DNA from: Oscillospiraceae bacterium
GTDB lineage: Bacteria > Bacillota > Clostridia > Oscillospirales > Oscillospiraceae
Direction: 5' to 3'
Assembly (NCBI GenBank): GCA_022846095.1
Contig: AP025583.1
Span: forward strand, 1-64,000
DNA: 64,000 nucleotides
Under the pieces are notes generated by a model. The model made no database searches, was not told the origin of the DNA, and was given only the letters and a program-made list of their open reading frames with translations. Shown piece by piece: positions 36,515 through 45,607 of the stretch (positions are counted from its first letter, which is position 1; every line of letters starts with the position of its first letter). The position numbers and the translations under genes are program-made.

Positions 36515-37192
36515 CTATTCCTCCAGCAGCGCGTCCAGCAGGGGCCTGCCCCGCCGGCGGCAGCCCTCCAGCTCGGAGAGCAGCGCGCCGTAAAAGGCCG
36601 TGGCGGCCTCCCTGCGCTGTAAGGCCAGCTCCCTTGCCCGCGCTGTGTGGAAGCCGCCGTACAGCCCCCGCAGCTTGTAATTGAACTCCCGCAGGAAGGA
36701 GGGGGGCGAGCCGGGGTCGGTGAGGATCTCCCCGTCGCCGTCCAGGAGGTAGAGGGGCTGGCCGATCTCCCCGCCGTAGAAGAGGGTGCGGGCCACGCCC
36801 ACGGCCCCGCTCACGTCCAGCTTGTCCGCGTCGAAGATGATCTTCGCCTCCAGGGTGGCGGGTCTCCGGTCGGTGCGGGTGCGGTGGGTGAGCACGCAGT
36901 CCCGCACGTGCCCGGCCCGGCCCGCGTCCCAGCCCAGGCCCGTCAGAAAGCGGTACGCCTTAACGCTCCCCACCTCGGCGTGGCAGACCGCCGGGTCGGC
37001 AAACTGCTCGGGCCTGCCCACGTCGTGGAGCAGGGCGGCGGCGGTGAGCACGTCCAAATCGGCCCCCGGCTCGTGCCGGGCGATGTCCAGCGCCCCGTAG
37101 AGCACCCGGTAGACATGCTCCCGGTCGTGGGCGGCGTCCCCCATGCAGGTGAGCATATACGCCTCGATGGCGCGGAACTCCTCCCGCCTCAC
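36515..37192 (-). CDS. HD-domain phosphohydrolase
   Basis: A 225-residue metal-dependent phosphohydrolase. The motifs AHDREHVYRV (H...H), LTAAALLHDVGRPEQ (HD) near 48-60 and IIFDADKLD near 119 make the HD active site. The start is uncertain: GTG at 37192, directly after hisS, or ATG at 37156. It overlaps no other gene and is co-directional with hisS. The nucleotide substrate is unknown. Confidence 0.85.
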   Translation of the reverse strand: MRREEFRAIEAYMLTCMGDAAHDREHVYRVLYGALDIARHEPGADLDVLTAAALLHDVGRPEQFADPAVCHAEVGSVKAYRFLTGLGWDAGRAGHVRDCVLTHRTRTDRRPATLEAKIIFDADKLDVSGAVGVARTLFYGGEIGQPLYLLDGDGEILTDPGSPPSFLREFNYKLRGLYGGFHTARARELALQRREAATAFYGALLSELEGCRRRGRPLLDALLEE

Positions 37193-37195
37193 GGC

Positions 37196-38545
37196 CTAAT
37201 CCCGGTCCTTGATGGGGGCGCCCTGCCCGCGCTGGGACAGCTTCTCCAGGATCCGCCCGGCGGCCTCGCCCACGGGGCAGGTCTCCTGGGCGCCGCTGGC
37301 CATGTCCTTGACGGACACCGTGCCGGAGCCGACCTCGTCCTCCCCCAGGAAGGCCACGAAGGGCACCCCCAGCCGGTTGGCGTAGGTCATTTTGGCCTTA
37401 AACTTCTTGGGCTCGGTGTAGATCTGGGCCCGCACGCCGGCCTGCCGCAGGGCGGTGGCCAGGGAGATGGCGGGGGTCAGCTCGTCGGTCATGGGCAGCA
37501 CCAGCACGTCGGCGGGGGCGGTGAGCACCTCGTCGTTCAGGTAGCCCTGCTCCTCCAGCACGTAGAACAGGCGGGTCAGGCCGATGGAGATTCCAACGCC
37601 GGGGAGTTGTTTTTCGGTGTAATATTCCGCCAAGTTATCATAACGGCCCCCGGAACAGATGGAGCCGATCTCCGGGTGGTCCAGCATGACGGTCTCGTAG
37701 ACGGTGCCGGTGTAGTAGTCCAGGCCCCGGGCGATGGTGAGGTCCACGGCGAAGTGGTCCTCGGGCACGCCGAAGGCGGCCATGTACTTCACAACGGCGC
37801 CCAGCTCCTCCACGCCCCGGTCGAAGCCCTCGTCCCGGCCCTTCAGGGCCTCCAGGGCGGCCATGGGGCGCGCCTCGGCCAGCAGGGAGAGCAGCCGGTC
37901 GGCGGCCTCGGGGGGCACGGCGAAGTCGTCGGTGAGGATGGATCGCACCTTCTCGGGGCCGATCTTCTCCAGCTTGTCGATGGTGCGCATCACGTCCCCG
38001 GCCCGGTCGCCCAGCCCCAGCAGGCGGAACAGGCCGTTGAGCACCTTGCGGTTGTTGAGGCGGATCTTGAAGCGCCTCAGCCCCAGGGCGGTGAAGGTGT
38101 CGTAGATGATGGAGGGGATCTCGGCCTCGTTGGCGATGTCCAGGCTCCCGTCCCCGATGACGTCGATGTCGGCCTGGTAGAATTCGCGGAAGCGCCCCCG
38201 CTGGGCGCGCTCGCCCCGGTAGACCTTGCCGATCTGGAAGCGGCGGAAGGGGAAGGCCAGCTCGTTGTAGTGCAGGGCCACGTACTTGGCCAGGGGCACG
38301 GTCAAATCGAAGCGCAGGGACAGGTCGGTGTCCCCCTTGGTAAAGCGGTAGATCTGCTTCTCCGTCTCGCCGCCGCCCTTGGCCAGCAGCACCTCGCTGG
38401 CCTCGATGAGGGGGGTGTCCAGCGGGGTGAAGCCGTAGCGGGAGTAGGTGGTGCGCAGGGTCTCCAGCATCTGCTCGAACTGGACCTGCCGCTGGGGCAG
38501 CAGCTCCATAAAGCCGGAGAGGGTGCGGGGTTTCATGCGTTCCAT
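37196..38545 (-). CDS. hisS: Histidyl-tRNA synthetase
   Basis: Charges tRNA-His. The 449-residue class II enzyme shows motif 1 region PLIEASEVL, RFDLTVPLAKYVA near 78, motif 2 GKVYRGERAQRGRFREFYQAD near 107-127, the histidine-specific LDYYTGTVYE near 266 and SGGRYDNLAEYY. The C-terminal anticodon domain follows. A T-box lies upstream. Confidence 0.96.
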   Translation of the reverse strand: MERMKPRTLSGFMELLPQRQVQFEQMLETLRTTYSRYGFTPLDTPLIEASEVLLAKGGGETEKQIYRFTKGDTDLSLRFDLTVPLAKYVALHYNELAFPFRRFQIGKVYRGERAQRGRFREFYQADIDVIGDGSLDIANEAEIPSIIYDTFTALGLRRFKIRLNNRKVLNGLFRLLGLGDRAGDVMRTIDKLEKIGPEKVRSILTDDFAVPPEAADRLLSLLAEARPMAALEALKGRDEGFDRGVEELGAVVKYMAAFGVPEDHFAVDLTIARGLDYYTGTVYETVMLDHPEIGSICSGGRYDNLAEYYTEKQLPGVGISIGLTRLFYVLEEQGYLNDEVLTAPADVLVLPMTDELTPAISLATALRQAGVRAQIYTEPKKFKAKMTYANRLGVPFVAFLGEDEVGSGTVSVKDMASGAQETCPVGEAAGRILEKLSQRGQGAPIKDRD

Positions 38546-38583
38546 AGGTTAATCTCCTTTCAGATATGGGGCCGTTGGGGGGA

Positions 38584-38838
38584 TAAAAAACGCGCTCCCG
38601 TCCCACTCACGGGACGAAAGCGCATACTTTCGTGGTGCCACCCATGTTCAGCGCGGCTTTCCCGGGGGAAAGCGCGCCCTTAAGCGCCCTGTGTTGCGGC
38701 AGGGGGGCCGCGCCCGTCTCCGGGCCCGCTGCTGGGGCTGTCTTCCGCCCGCCCCTCCGTGGGGGGCTTTCAGCCAAAGGCTCCCCTCTCTGTCCGGCGG
38801 TCACACGGCGTACTAAGTCCCCGTCCTCACGGTTCGTA
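38584..38838 (-). promoter_or_regulatory. T-box riboswitch of hisS
   Basis: On the - strand the T-box TGGGTGGCACCACG (38644-38631) is followed by a terminator stem (about GCGCTTTCGTCCC / GGGACGGGAGCGC) and TTTTTT at 38590-38585. Upstream the AGTACGCC and CAGAGAGGGGAGCC landmarks of stem I are visible. Uncharged tRNA-His would prevent termination. Confidence 0.92.
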
Positions 38839-38845
38839 TTTAAAG

Positions 38846-38874
38846 ATAGTATCCCACTTTTGCGGGAATGTCAA
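38846..38874 (-). promoter_or_regulatory. Promoter of the hisS T-box transcript
   Basis: On the - strand TTGACA (38874-38869), 17 bases, TACTAT (38851-38846), just before the T-box leader. Confidence 0.75.
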
Positions 38875-39012
38875 CCCTCGTCGGAGCAAAGTCCGCTCTG
38901 ACTCGGGACGGCCCTGCGGCCATTCCTCGCGCCGCTCCCTTGCTCCTCCTCTCCCCGCGCGGCCCGCTGCGCTGGGCCCGCACGGGGGTAAGGACGCGCA
39001 GCGAATCCTTAC

Positions 39013-39429
39013 CTACGCGGTAAAGGGCTTGGTTTTGGGGTTGATGATGTCGCGCCAGTCCAGATCGCCCCGCTCCAGGCCGTGGATGAGCATCTCGGCG
39101 GTGGCCACGTTGGTGGCGAAGGGGATGTTGTACTGGTCGCACAGGCGGGTGATATAGTTCATGTCGTCGTCCAGGTCGTTGGACTGGGGGTCGGAGAAGA
39201 ACAGGACCATATCGATCTCGTTGTAGGCGATGCGGGCGCCGATCTGCTGGCTTCCGCCGTGGGCGTGGGAGAGGAAGAGCTGCACGGGCAGGCCCGTGGC
39301 CTCGGCGACCAGGCGCCCCGTGGTGCTGGTGGCGCAGATGGTGTGCTTGGAGAGGATCCCGCAGTAGGCGATGCAGAACTGCACCATCAGCTCTTTCTTC
39401 CGGTCGTGGCTCATCAGGGCGATATTCAT
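39013..39429 (-). CDS. mgsA: Methylglyoxal synthase
   Basis: Converts dihydroxyacetone phosphate to methylglyoxal and phosphate, a bypass of lower glycolysis. The 138-residue protein opens MNIALMSHDRKKELMVQFC and has TSTTGRLV, the SHAHGGSQQIGARI phosphate site near 55-70 and FFSDPQSNDLDDD near 77. It follows minD by 28 bases. The 180-base stretch before 39013 toward hisS is GC-rich and holds no gene that I can see. Confidence 0.94.
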   Translation of the reverse strand: MNIALMSHDRKKELMVQFCIAYCGILSKHTICATSTTGRLVAEATGLPVQLFLSHAHGGSQQIGARIAYNEIDMVLFFSDPQSNDLDDDMNYITRLCDQYNIPFATNVATAEMLIHGLERGDLDWRDIINPKTKPFTA

Positions 39430-39457
39430 GGCTTCTTCCTCCTATAATGCATATGCT

Positions 39458-40198
39458 TCATCTGATTTTCATAAGGGGTATTTTCATCCCGTCCAGGCGG
39501 CGGGCGATGTTGAGGTAGGCGACGGCGGCGCCCTTGCTGGCCACCAGGATCAGCGGCTGGCCCTGGTTGGCGGCCAGCGTGACCTGCTGGTCCTCGGGCA
39601 CCACGCCCAGCAGGGGCAGCCCGGCGGCGTCCATGGCGTCGTCGATGGTGGTGTGCAGGCGGCGCAGCAGCTTGGGCTGGACCCGGTTGACCACCAGGTG
39701 GATGCGGGGGAGGATGCGGCTGAGCTCCCCCACGGTGCGCTGCGCGTCCCGCAGGGCGGAGGCGTCGGTGGTGGAGACCACCACGGCCCGGTCGGCGGCG
39801 CAAACCGCCAGATGGAAGCCCTCGCCCAGCCCGGCGGGGGAGTCCATCAGCACGTAGTCGAAATCGTGTTTGGCCTGCCGCACCAGATCCCGCATGGCCG
39901 CCTCCTCCAGGGGCCGGGCGGGGGGCGAGACGGGGGCGGTGAGCAGGTGCAGGCCGGAGATGACCGGGTGGGGGAGGGCGGCCCGCTCCAGGGAGCAGCG
40001 CCCGGCGAGCACGTCGGTGAAGTCCATAAAGGCCCTGTCGCTCATGCCCAGGGACAGGTCCAGGTTGCGCAGGCCGATGTCCATGTCGATGCACAGCACC
40101 CTGTGGCCCATGGCGGCCAGGCAGGAGGCCAGCCCCCCGGTGAGCGAGGTTTTTCCCGTGCCGCCCTTGCCCGAGGTGACGACGATTGCGCAGCCCAT
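39458..40198 (-). CDS. minD: MinD-family septum-site ATPase
   Basis: A 246-residue deviant-Walker ATPase (SGKGGTGKTSLTGGLA) with the switch IDMDIGLRNLDLSLG and MDSPAGLGEGF motifs of MinD rather than ParA. MinD places the division septum. The ATG at 40198 follows GGGAGG; two in-frame ATGs upstream lie in that site. The C-terminus ends in a short MKIPLMKIR stretch, shorter than the classical membrane-targeting helix. No minC or minE is adjacent. Confidence 0.88.
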   Translation of the reverse strand: MGCAIVVTSGKGGTGKTSLTGGLASCLAAMGHRVLCIDMDIGLRNLDLSLGMSDRAFMDFTDVLAGRCSLERAALPHPVISGLHLLTAPVSPPARPLEEAAMRDLVRQAKHDFDYVLMDSPAGLGEGFHLAVCAADRAVVVSTTDASALRDAQRTVGELSRILPRIHLVVNRVQPKLLRRLHTTIDDAMDAAGLPLLGVVPEDQQVTLAANQGQPLILVASKGAAVAYLNIARRLDGMKIPLMKIR

Positions 40199-40224
40199 AG
40201 ACATCCTCCCAGTCATACAACTTA

Positions 40225-40253
40225 ACTATACCATAATCAGACAGACGAAGCAA
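40225..40253 (-). promoter_or_regulatory. Candidate minD promoter
   Basis: On the - strand TTGCTT (40253-40248), 17 bases, TATAGT (40230-40225), about 27 bases before the minD start. Confidence 0.45.
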
Positions 40254-40286
40254 ATGTTTTTGTGAGGTTCACCAAAAAGGACGGCC

Positions 40287-41042
40287 TTATAAAGGGGCCT
40301 TCTGGATCTTTGCCCAACGTCTGGGATAGCCCTTGGGGGTGGGGGCGATTTTCTCCACCACCACCACCCGGTGGGTCACATCGGTGCCGGGGATGCGGTA
40401 ATCCCAGCAGGGCAGCAGCCTGCCGCCCAGCAGGGCGATGCCCCGCCCGGCCTGGGTCAGCTCCTCGCCGCAGTCCACGGCCTTCATGGCCAAAAAGCGG
40501 CCCCCCACCTTGACGTAGGGCAGGCAGATCTCGCACAGCAGGTTGAGGGAGGCCACGGCCCGGGACACGGCGAAGTCGAACCCGTCCCGGAACCCGGGCA
40601 GGAGGGCCTGCTCCTCGGCCCTGGCGTGGATGCAGACGGTGTCCCCCGCCCCCAGGGCGGCGCACACCTCCTCCAGCCAGGCCACCCGCTTGCCCAGGCT
40701 GTCCAGCAGGGTCAGCTTCAGGGAGGGCTCCAGCAGGCGCAGGGGCAGGCCGGGGAAGCCCGCCCCGGTGCCCACGTCGATGAGGCGCTTGCCCGCGAAG
40801 CTGGTTTTCCCGTCCGCCGCGCCCGCTTCCCCCGCCGCGCCGCCCAAACCGGGCATGGCCAGCAGGGCGGCCGAGTCCAGGAAGTGCAGGGCCGCCACTT
40901 GGTCCGGCTCGGTGATGGCGGTCAGGTTCATCACCTGGTTTTTCTCCAGCAGCAGCCTGCCGTACTCGGCCAGGGCCTCCGCCGCGCCCGGGGGAGGGGT
41001 GAGGCCCAGCGCCTCCAGGCCCCGCGCTATCTGTTCCCTCAC
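40287..41042 (-). CDS. rsmG: 16S rRNA m7G527 methyltransferase RsmG
   Basis: Methylates G527 of 16S rRNA with S-adenosylmethionine. The 251-residue protein has EKNQVMNLTAITEP near 33 and the SAM motif LIDVGTGAGFPGLPLRLLEP near 90-108. Usually rsmG follows mnmE-mnmG; here it follows mscL and a small membrane protein, 3 bases apart, so it is in a different operon. Loss of RsmG gives low-level streptomycin resistance in other bacteria. Confidence 0.95.
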   Translation of the reverse strand: MREQIARGLEALGLTPPPGAAEALAEYGRLLLEKNQVMNLTAITEPDQVAALHFLDSAALLAMPGLGGAAGEAGAADGKTSFAGKRLIDVGTGAGFPGLPLRLLEPSLKLTLLDSLGKRVAWLEEVCAALGAGDTVCIHARAEEQALLPGFRDGFDFAVSRAVASLNLLCEICLPYVKVGGRFLAMKAVDCGEELTQAGRGIALLGGRLLPCWDYRIPGTDVTHRVVVVEKIAPTPKGYPRRWAKIQKAPL

Positions 41043-41045
41043 GCG

Positions 41046-41393
41046 CTAACCCCCCAGCTGGCCCAGCAGGGCGGGGATGCCCACCGCCAGGCCGCCGATA
41101 AAGACCACGGCGCACAGGCCCACCATGAGCACGGCCCCCACAAGCCCGCCCCGGCTCTGGCCGCTGCGGTAGCGGACTACGGACAGCACGCCCAGCCCGG
41201 CCACGGCGGGGCAGAGCATCAGGGGTCCGATGCCCCGGATCATGCCCCCCTGGTTGGTAAAGGCGTACAGGTTGAGCAGGATGATGATGACCATGTAGGC
41301 CACGCCCACCCAGGCCAGGATGCGTTTGGCGGGGGAGGCGGGGGTGTAGGGCTCCCGCTCCTCGCCGCCGGGGGTGTTGTTGTGCTCGTCCAT
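41046..41393 (-). CDS. Small membrane protein, unknown
   Basis: A 115-residue protein with a charged N-terminus (MDEHNNTPGGEEREPYTPAS) and three membrane spans near 25-45, 55-70 and 82-110. It starts one base after mscL ends and stops 3 bases before rsmG, so all three are one transcript. No family recognised; the layout is DUF4190-like at best. Confidence 0.72.
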   Translation of the reverse strand: MDEHNNTPGGEEREPYTPASPAKRILAWVGVAYMVIIILLNLYAFTNQGGMIRGIGPLMLCPAVAGLGVLSVVRYRSGQSRGGLVGAVLMVGLCAVVFIGGLAVGIPALLGQLGG

Positions 41394-41807
41394 TTAGTTC
41401 TCCTTTTTCAGCAGATCGCGGATTTCGGTCAGCAGCTTCTCCTCGTTGGAGGGCTCCGGCGGCGCGGGGGGCGCCGCGGGGGCCTCCTCCTTCTTGCGGT
41501 GGAAGCGGTTCAGGGCCTTGATGAGGCAGAACACCACGAAGGCCATGATGATGAAGTTCAGGACGGACTGGAGGAAGCTGCCGTATTGGATCTCCGCGCC
41601 GCCGATCTCCAGCATCAGGTCGGCGAAGGTGTCCTCGCCCACGAAGATGCCGATAAAGGGCATCAGGATGTCCTGGGTCAGGGAGTCGGCGATGGCCTTG
41701 AACGCGCCGCCCACGATGACGCCCACGGCCATGTCCATCACGTTGCCCCTGGCGATAAACTGTTTGAATTCGGCCATAAAGCCGCTGGTTTTCTCTTTTG
41801 CGGACAT
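41394..41807 (-). CDS. mscL: Large-conductance mechanosensitive channel MscL
   Basis: Opens when the membrane is stretched and releases solutes during osmotic downshock. The 137-residue protein shows the N-terminal amphipathic helix and first span (FKQFIARGNVMDMAVGVIVG), the ILMPFIGI loop, the second span and a C-terminal helix LLTEIRDLLKKEN after a Pro/Ala linker. The ATG at 41807 is chosen over longer upstream frames, which run into the neighbouring SLH gene. Confidence 0.95.
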   Translation of the reverse strand: MSAKEKTSGFMAEFKQFIARGNVMDMAVGVIVGGAFKAIADSLTQDILMPFIGIFVGEDTFADLMLEIGGAEIQYGSFLQSVLNFIIMAFVVFCLIKALNRFHRKKEEAPAAPPAPPEPSNEEKLLTEIRDLLKKEN

Positions 41808-41881
41808 ATAATCCTTCTTTCTCTCTGATATGGCCCCCTTATGAGGGGGGCTCCCGGCGCAGCCGGGTGGGGGGCAAAACC
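41808..41881. repeat. CCTATGAGGGG palindrome
   Basis: CCCCCTTATGAGGGGGGCTC followed by a CCGGCGCAGCCGGG hairpin lies between mscL and the first SLH gene, a variant of the family at 21.65 kb. Confidence 0.7.
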
Positions 41882-43720
41882 CTACCCCGCGAATTGCAGC
41901 CGGTAGACCCTGCCGTCCAGCCCCACGAAGGCGCTGCCGTCCCCGGCCACGGGCCCCACCCAATCGAATACCGGCGTGACGGGCACGCCGCCGTCGTTCA
42001 GGTAGCGATGATCCAGGGCGATATACCCGCCTGAATATCTGACTTTGGAGTTTGTGTAGGCGCTGCGCATAGTCCTGCCGTCCACCCACACCCAGCCGGC
42101 GTCCCTGGTGCGCCAGTCGGTGTAGATGAACAGCCCGCCGCCCTGGTTGAACAGGTTCTCATAGGCCGCCGGGACGCGGACATTGCCGCTCTTGTCGATG
42201 GCGCCACGCAGGCCGCTGTCCCCGTCGGTGACCACCGCGCAGCCGTCCCGGAAGGGCCCCGCCGCGTCCCAGCGGGCGGGGATGGCCCACGCCCCGGAGG
42301 CGTCCGCGTAGCCCCATAGCCCGGTCTCCGGGTCCACCCGGGGGGCAAGGCCCTCGTTGTAGTTGCTCCAGTCCGCGTCCCCCGTCAGGGTGGCGGTCTC
42401 CGTCCCGCTCCCGTCCCACAGCGTCCAGACTGGTTGGGGCGCGTTCTGGTCGGGGCAGGTGAGGATGTGCCCGTCCTGGGTGACGATAAAGGTCTCATAC
42501 GCCCCAAAGGGCACCACCATCTCCCCGCTGGCGGCGTCCATCACGCCGATGCCGCCCCCCGGCCCGATTTTGTTGAGGGAGAGCAGCCCGGTTTCATCCG
42601 TTCCTCCCCCCAGTAAGACCCCCTCCTCCAGCCGCAGCAGGGAGCCGTCGGCGCGTAAAATGCCGTTGGTGCCCGGGGGACTTTTACTCGGATCCGGGTC
42701 GGGGAAAAAGAGGGCGAGCAGTCCGGTGCTGGGGGTTGCTTCGGTGCGGTAGCCGCCCTGGGTGTCCAGCTCGGTGAGGGTGTAGTCCTGGTAGGGCAGG
42801 GGGGCGGGGGTGAAGGTGAGCCGGGTCTCCGGCTCCAGAACCCGCCCCAGCATTACGGCTCCCTCGGCCCGGGTGAGGCCCAAATCCCGGCCGAAGGTGC
42901 CGTACGCGTCCAGGCCGTTGAGGATGCCCGCGTTGTACAGGGTTAAAACCGCCTCGTCCGTCGTGTCGGGCAGCTCGGTGATCGCATTGACGGGCTCCAG
43001 CCCGCCCACCGCCGCAAGGTAATGGGCAAAATCCAACCGGGTGGCGGCTTCCGTACCGTAGAGGCTGGTGTCGGGAAAGCGCTCCAGCAGTCCCTGGGTC
43101 TCCGCATAGTAAAAGGCGTCCCGGTACCACTTGTCCGGCGCAGGCCGCTGCAAATAAGCGCGGTGGAGCGCCGGGGTGGCCGTGTCCTCGTCCTCGGGGT
43201 AAAAGACCAGCGTGAAGCGGTCGAAGGGCATGGTTTTTTCCACCTTGCCCCTGTAGTCCACCCCGTCCACCGTCACGGTGGCGGGCTTGCCGTGCTGGGT
43301 CTCGCCCCAGGCGTCCAGCTCGGGGGTGCCCAGGGGGTGGTAGAGGTAGCCCTCGCCATAGTGGGTGAAGACGTACCAAACCCAAGTATCGCTGTCCCCA
43401 TAGTCTGAAATCACGGTGCCGTCCTCGGTGGTGAGGGTAATTTTCCCCCAGTCCTCCGGGGCGTGGGGCAGCACGCCGCCCCCGCCGTTCTGGATTTCGT
43501 GGAGCCGCGCGGCCAGGGCGAGGCATTCGACGCCGGTCAGGGGCTTTTCGGGGCTGAACCGCCCGTCCCCGGTGCCGGACATGAGCCCGGCGTCCACGCA
43601 GGTCTCCACAGCCCGGGCGTACCAGCTCCCCGCGGGCACGTCGGAGAACCCGCCCTCCGCCGCCAGGGCGGGGGAAAAGCAGATACTAACAACCAGAAAC
43701 AGGGAAATAATCTGTTTCAT
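41882..43720 (-). CDS. SLH-domain and WG-repeat secreted protein 1
   Basis: A 612-residue secreted protein. Signal peptide to about residue 21 (FLVVSICFSPALA). An S-layer homology domain follows (FSDVPAGSWYARAVETCVDAGLMSGTG near 25-52), two more SLH-like segments lie near 195-290, and the C-terminal half has WG-type repeats (LWGYADASGAWAIPARWDAA, GVMDAASGEMVVP). SLH domains bind secondary cell wall polymers. It is a tandem paralogue of the next gene. Confidence 0.88.
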   Translation of the reverse strand: MKQIISLFLVVSICFSPALAAEGGFSDVPAGSWYARAVETCVDAGLMSGTGDGRFSPEKPLTGVECLALAARLHEIQNGGGGVLPHAPEDWGKITLTTEDGTVISDYGDSDTWVWYVFTHYGEGYLYHPLGTPELDAWGETQHGKPATVTVDGVDYRGKVEKTMPFDRFTLVFYPEDEDTATPALHRAYLQRPAPDKWYRDAFYYAETQGLLERFPDTSLYGTEAATRLDFAHYLAAVGGLEPVNAITELPDTTDEAVLTLYNAGILNGLDAYGTFGRDLGLTRAEGAVMLGRVLEPETRLTFTPAPLPYQDYTLTELDTQGGYRTEATPSTGLLALFFPDPDPSKSPPGTNGILRADGSLLRLEEGVLLGGGTDETGLLSLNKIGPGGGIGVMDAASGEMVVPFGAYETFIVTQDGHILTCPDQNAPQPVWTLWDGSGTETATLTGDADWSNYNEGLAPRVDPETGLWGYADASGAWAIPARWDAAGPFRDGCAVVTDGDSGLRGAIDKSGNVRVPAAYENLFNQGGGLFIYTDWRTRDAGWVWVDGRTMRSAYTNSKVRYSGGYIALDHRYLNDGGVPVTPVFDWVGPVAGDGSAFVGLDGRVYRLQFAG

Positions 43721-43729
43721 AGAAACCTC

Positions 43730-45550
43730 CTAACCCTGGAATTGGAGCCGGTAGATCTTGCCGTCCAGCCCTACGAAGGCGCTGCCGTCCCCGGCCACGG
43801 GCCCCACCCACTCGAATTCCGGCGTGACGGGCACGCCGTCGGCGTTGAGAAAGCGGTTGCCAGTGGCAATATATCCGCCGGAGTAGGTTGCACCGTTCCC
43901 GGCGTATGCGCTGCGCGCCGTTCTGCCGTCTGCCCACACCCAGCCCTGGTCCATATCGTCGCCGCTGTTGTAGTGGAACAGCCCTCCGCCGCAGTCGGAC
44001 AGCATATTGTATTGGCAGGGGACGACCGTCCGGCCGGAGCGGTCGATGACGCCCCACCTCCCGCCGTACTTTACCAGGGCGTATTCGCCTTGGAAAACCC
44101 CCACCATGTCCCACTGGGCGGGAATCACCCATTCGCCGGCGGCGTCCACGTACCCGTTACGTCCTTCCCGGTCGGTGCACAGGCTCAGTCCGCCGCTGTA
44201 GCTTGTCCAGGACGCGGGCCCATAGGCGGAGAGGGCGGCGACCTGGGTGCCCGTCTGATCCCACAGGATCCAGCTGTTATTTGGTTTTATTACCGCTTCC
44301 CGGGTTAGAATATGGCCGTCCGGAGTCAGTATGCAGTCGTAGAATTCCTGGAAAGGCAGCACCATGTGCCCGTCGGCGGCGTCCATAACGCCATTTAAGG
44401 TGTTTGGATAGTTCTTGGAGAGAAGAACCAGGCCGTTGTCGGCCCATGTAACCACGTCCACACCCAGCTCCATGGGCAGCAGGGAGCCGTCAATCCGCAG
44501 CAGGGCGGAACCCATGGGCAGACCGCCGGGCGGATAGGTGATGAGCAGCAGATTGGCGCCGCGCCGCTCGATGGTGTAATCGCGCTTTCCCGGATCCAGC
44601 TCGGTGAGGGTGTAGTCCCGGTAGGGCAGGGGGGCGGGGGTAAAGGTTAGCCTCAGCTCCGGCTGAAGCACGCGTGCCAGCATGGCGGCTCCCTCCGCCC
44701 GGCTCAGCCCCAGGCGCCCGCCAAACGTGCCGTATTGGTCCGTTCCTATGAGGATGCCGGCGTTGTACAGGGCCAGGACGGTTTTGTCCTGCGTGTCGGG
44801 CAGCTCGGTAATCTGGTTGATGGCCGTCAGCTCCCCGGCGGCCACCGTCAGGTAGCGGGCAAACGCCTCCCGGCTGACGGGGCCCGTGCTGAACACGCTC
44901 GTCTCGGGAAGGCGGCTGGCAAGCCCGTGGGACTCCGCGTAGTAAAAGGCGTCCCGGAACCATTTTCCCGGCGCGGCCTGCTGGTAAACGGCCTTCTTCA
45001 AAAAGTAATCGGCCCCGTTATTGCCCGTGGGGACAAAGTAAATCAAGGTTTCGCCGTACTTGACGACGGTTTTCGCCGTGCCGGTGTAGGTGCTCCCATC
45101 CAGGCGCACGGTGGCGCGCAGCTCGTAGGGTTCTCCGCTCAGCGCTTCACGCTCCGACGGATTCAGGCTGTGGGACAGATAGCTCTTGTAAGCGCTGAAA
45201 CCCGTCCAATCCCACGTATCGCTGTCCCCATAGTCTGAAATCACGGTGCCGTCCTCGGTGGTGAGGGTAATTTTACCCCAGTCCTCCGGGGCGTGGGGCA
45301 GTACGCCGTCCCCGCCGTTCTGGATCTCGTGGAGCCGTGCCGCCAGGGCGAGGCATTCGACGCCAGTCAGGGGCTTTTCGGGGCTGAATTTCCCGCTCCC
45401 GGTGCCGGACATGAGCCCGGCGTCCACGCAGGCCTCCACGGCTTTGGCGTACCAGCTCCCCGCGGGCACGTCGGAGAACCCGCCCCCCGCCGCCAGGGCG
45501 GGGGAAAAGCAGATGCAAACAACCAGAAACAGGGAAATAATCCGTTTCAT
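43730..45550 (-). CDS. SLH-domain and WG-repeat secreted protein 2
   Basis: A 606-residue paralogue of the preceding gene with the same order: signal peptide, SLH domain (FSDVPAGSWYAKAVEACVDAGLM), middle SLH-like segments and C-terminal WG repeats (RNGYVDAAGEWVIPAQWDMV, GVIDRSGRTVVP). The signal/SLH region and the last about 25 residues are nearly identical to the neighbour, while the part between about residues 110-180 has diverged strongly. The two genes are 9 bases apart. Confidence 0.88.
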   Translation of the reverse strand: MKRIISLFLVVCICFSPALAAGGGFSDVPAGSWYAKAVEACVDAGLMSGTGSGKFSPEKPLTGVECLALAARLHEIQNGGDGVLPHAPEDWGKITLTTEDGTVISDYGDSDTWDWTGFSAYKSYLSHSLNPSEREALSGEPYELRATVRLDGSTYTGTAKTVVKYGETLIYFVPTGNNGADYFLKKAVYQQAAPGKWFRDAFYYAESHGLASRLPETSVFSTGPVSREAFARYLTVAAGELTAINQITELPDTQDKTVLALYNAGILIGTDQYGTFGGRLGLSRAEGAAMLARVLQPELRLTFTPAPLPYRDYTLTELDPGKRDYTIERRGANLLLITYPPGGLPMGSALLRIDGSLLPMELGVDVVTWADNGLVLLSKNYPNTLNGVMDAADGHMVLPFQEFYDCILTPDGHILTREAVIKPNNSWILWDQTGTQVAALSAYGPASWTSYSGGLSLCTDREGRNGYVDAAGEWVIPAQWDMVGVFQGEYALVKYGGRWGVIDRSGRTVVPCQYNMLSDCGGGLFHYNSGDDMDQGWVWADGRTARSAYAGNGATYSGGYIATGNRFLNADGVPVTPEFEWVGPVAGDGSAFVGLDGKIYRLQFQG

Positions 45551-45607
45551 AGAAACCTCCCGCTCCGTCCTTGCGTGGGCTTAGCGCCCGCGGCAATCCG
45601 CTGCTGC

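Noticed and set aside
38700-38800. Specifier codon of the hisS T-box
   Set aside because: CAC triplets occur in more than one place; without folding stem I none can be assigned with confidence.
41394-42089. Extended N-terminus for mscL
   Set aside because: The longer frame runs back into the SLH gene and the repeat; the MscL N-terminus starts at the ATG at 41807.
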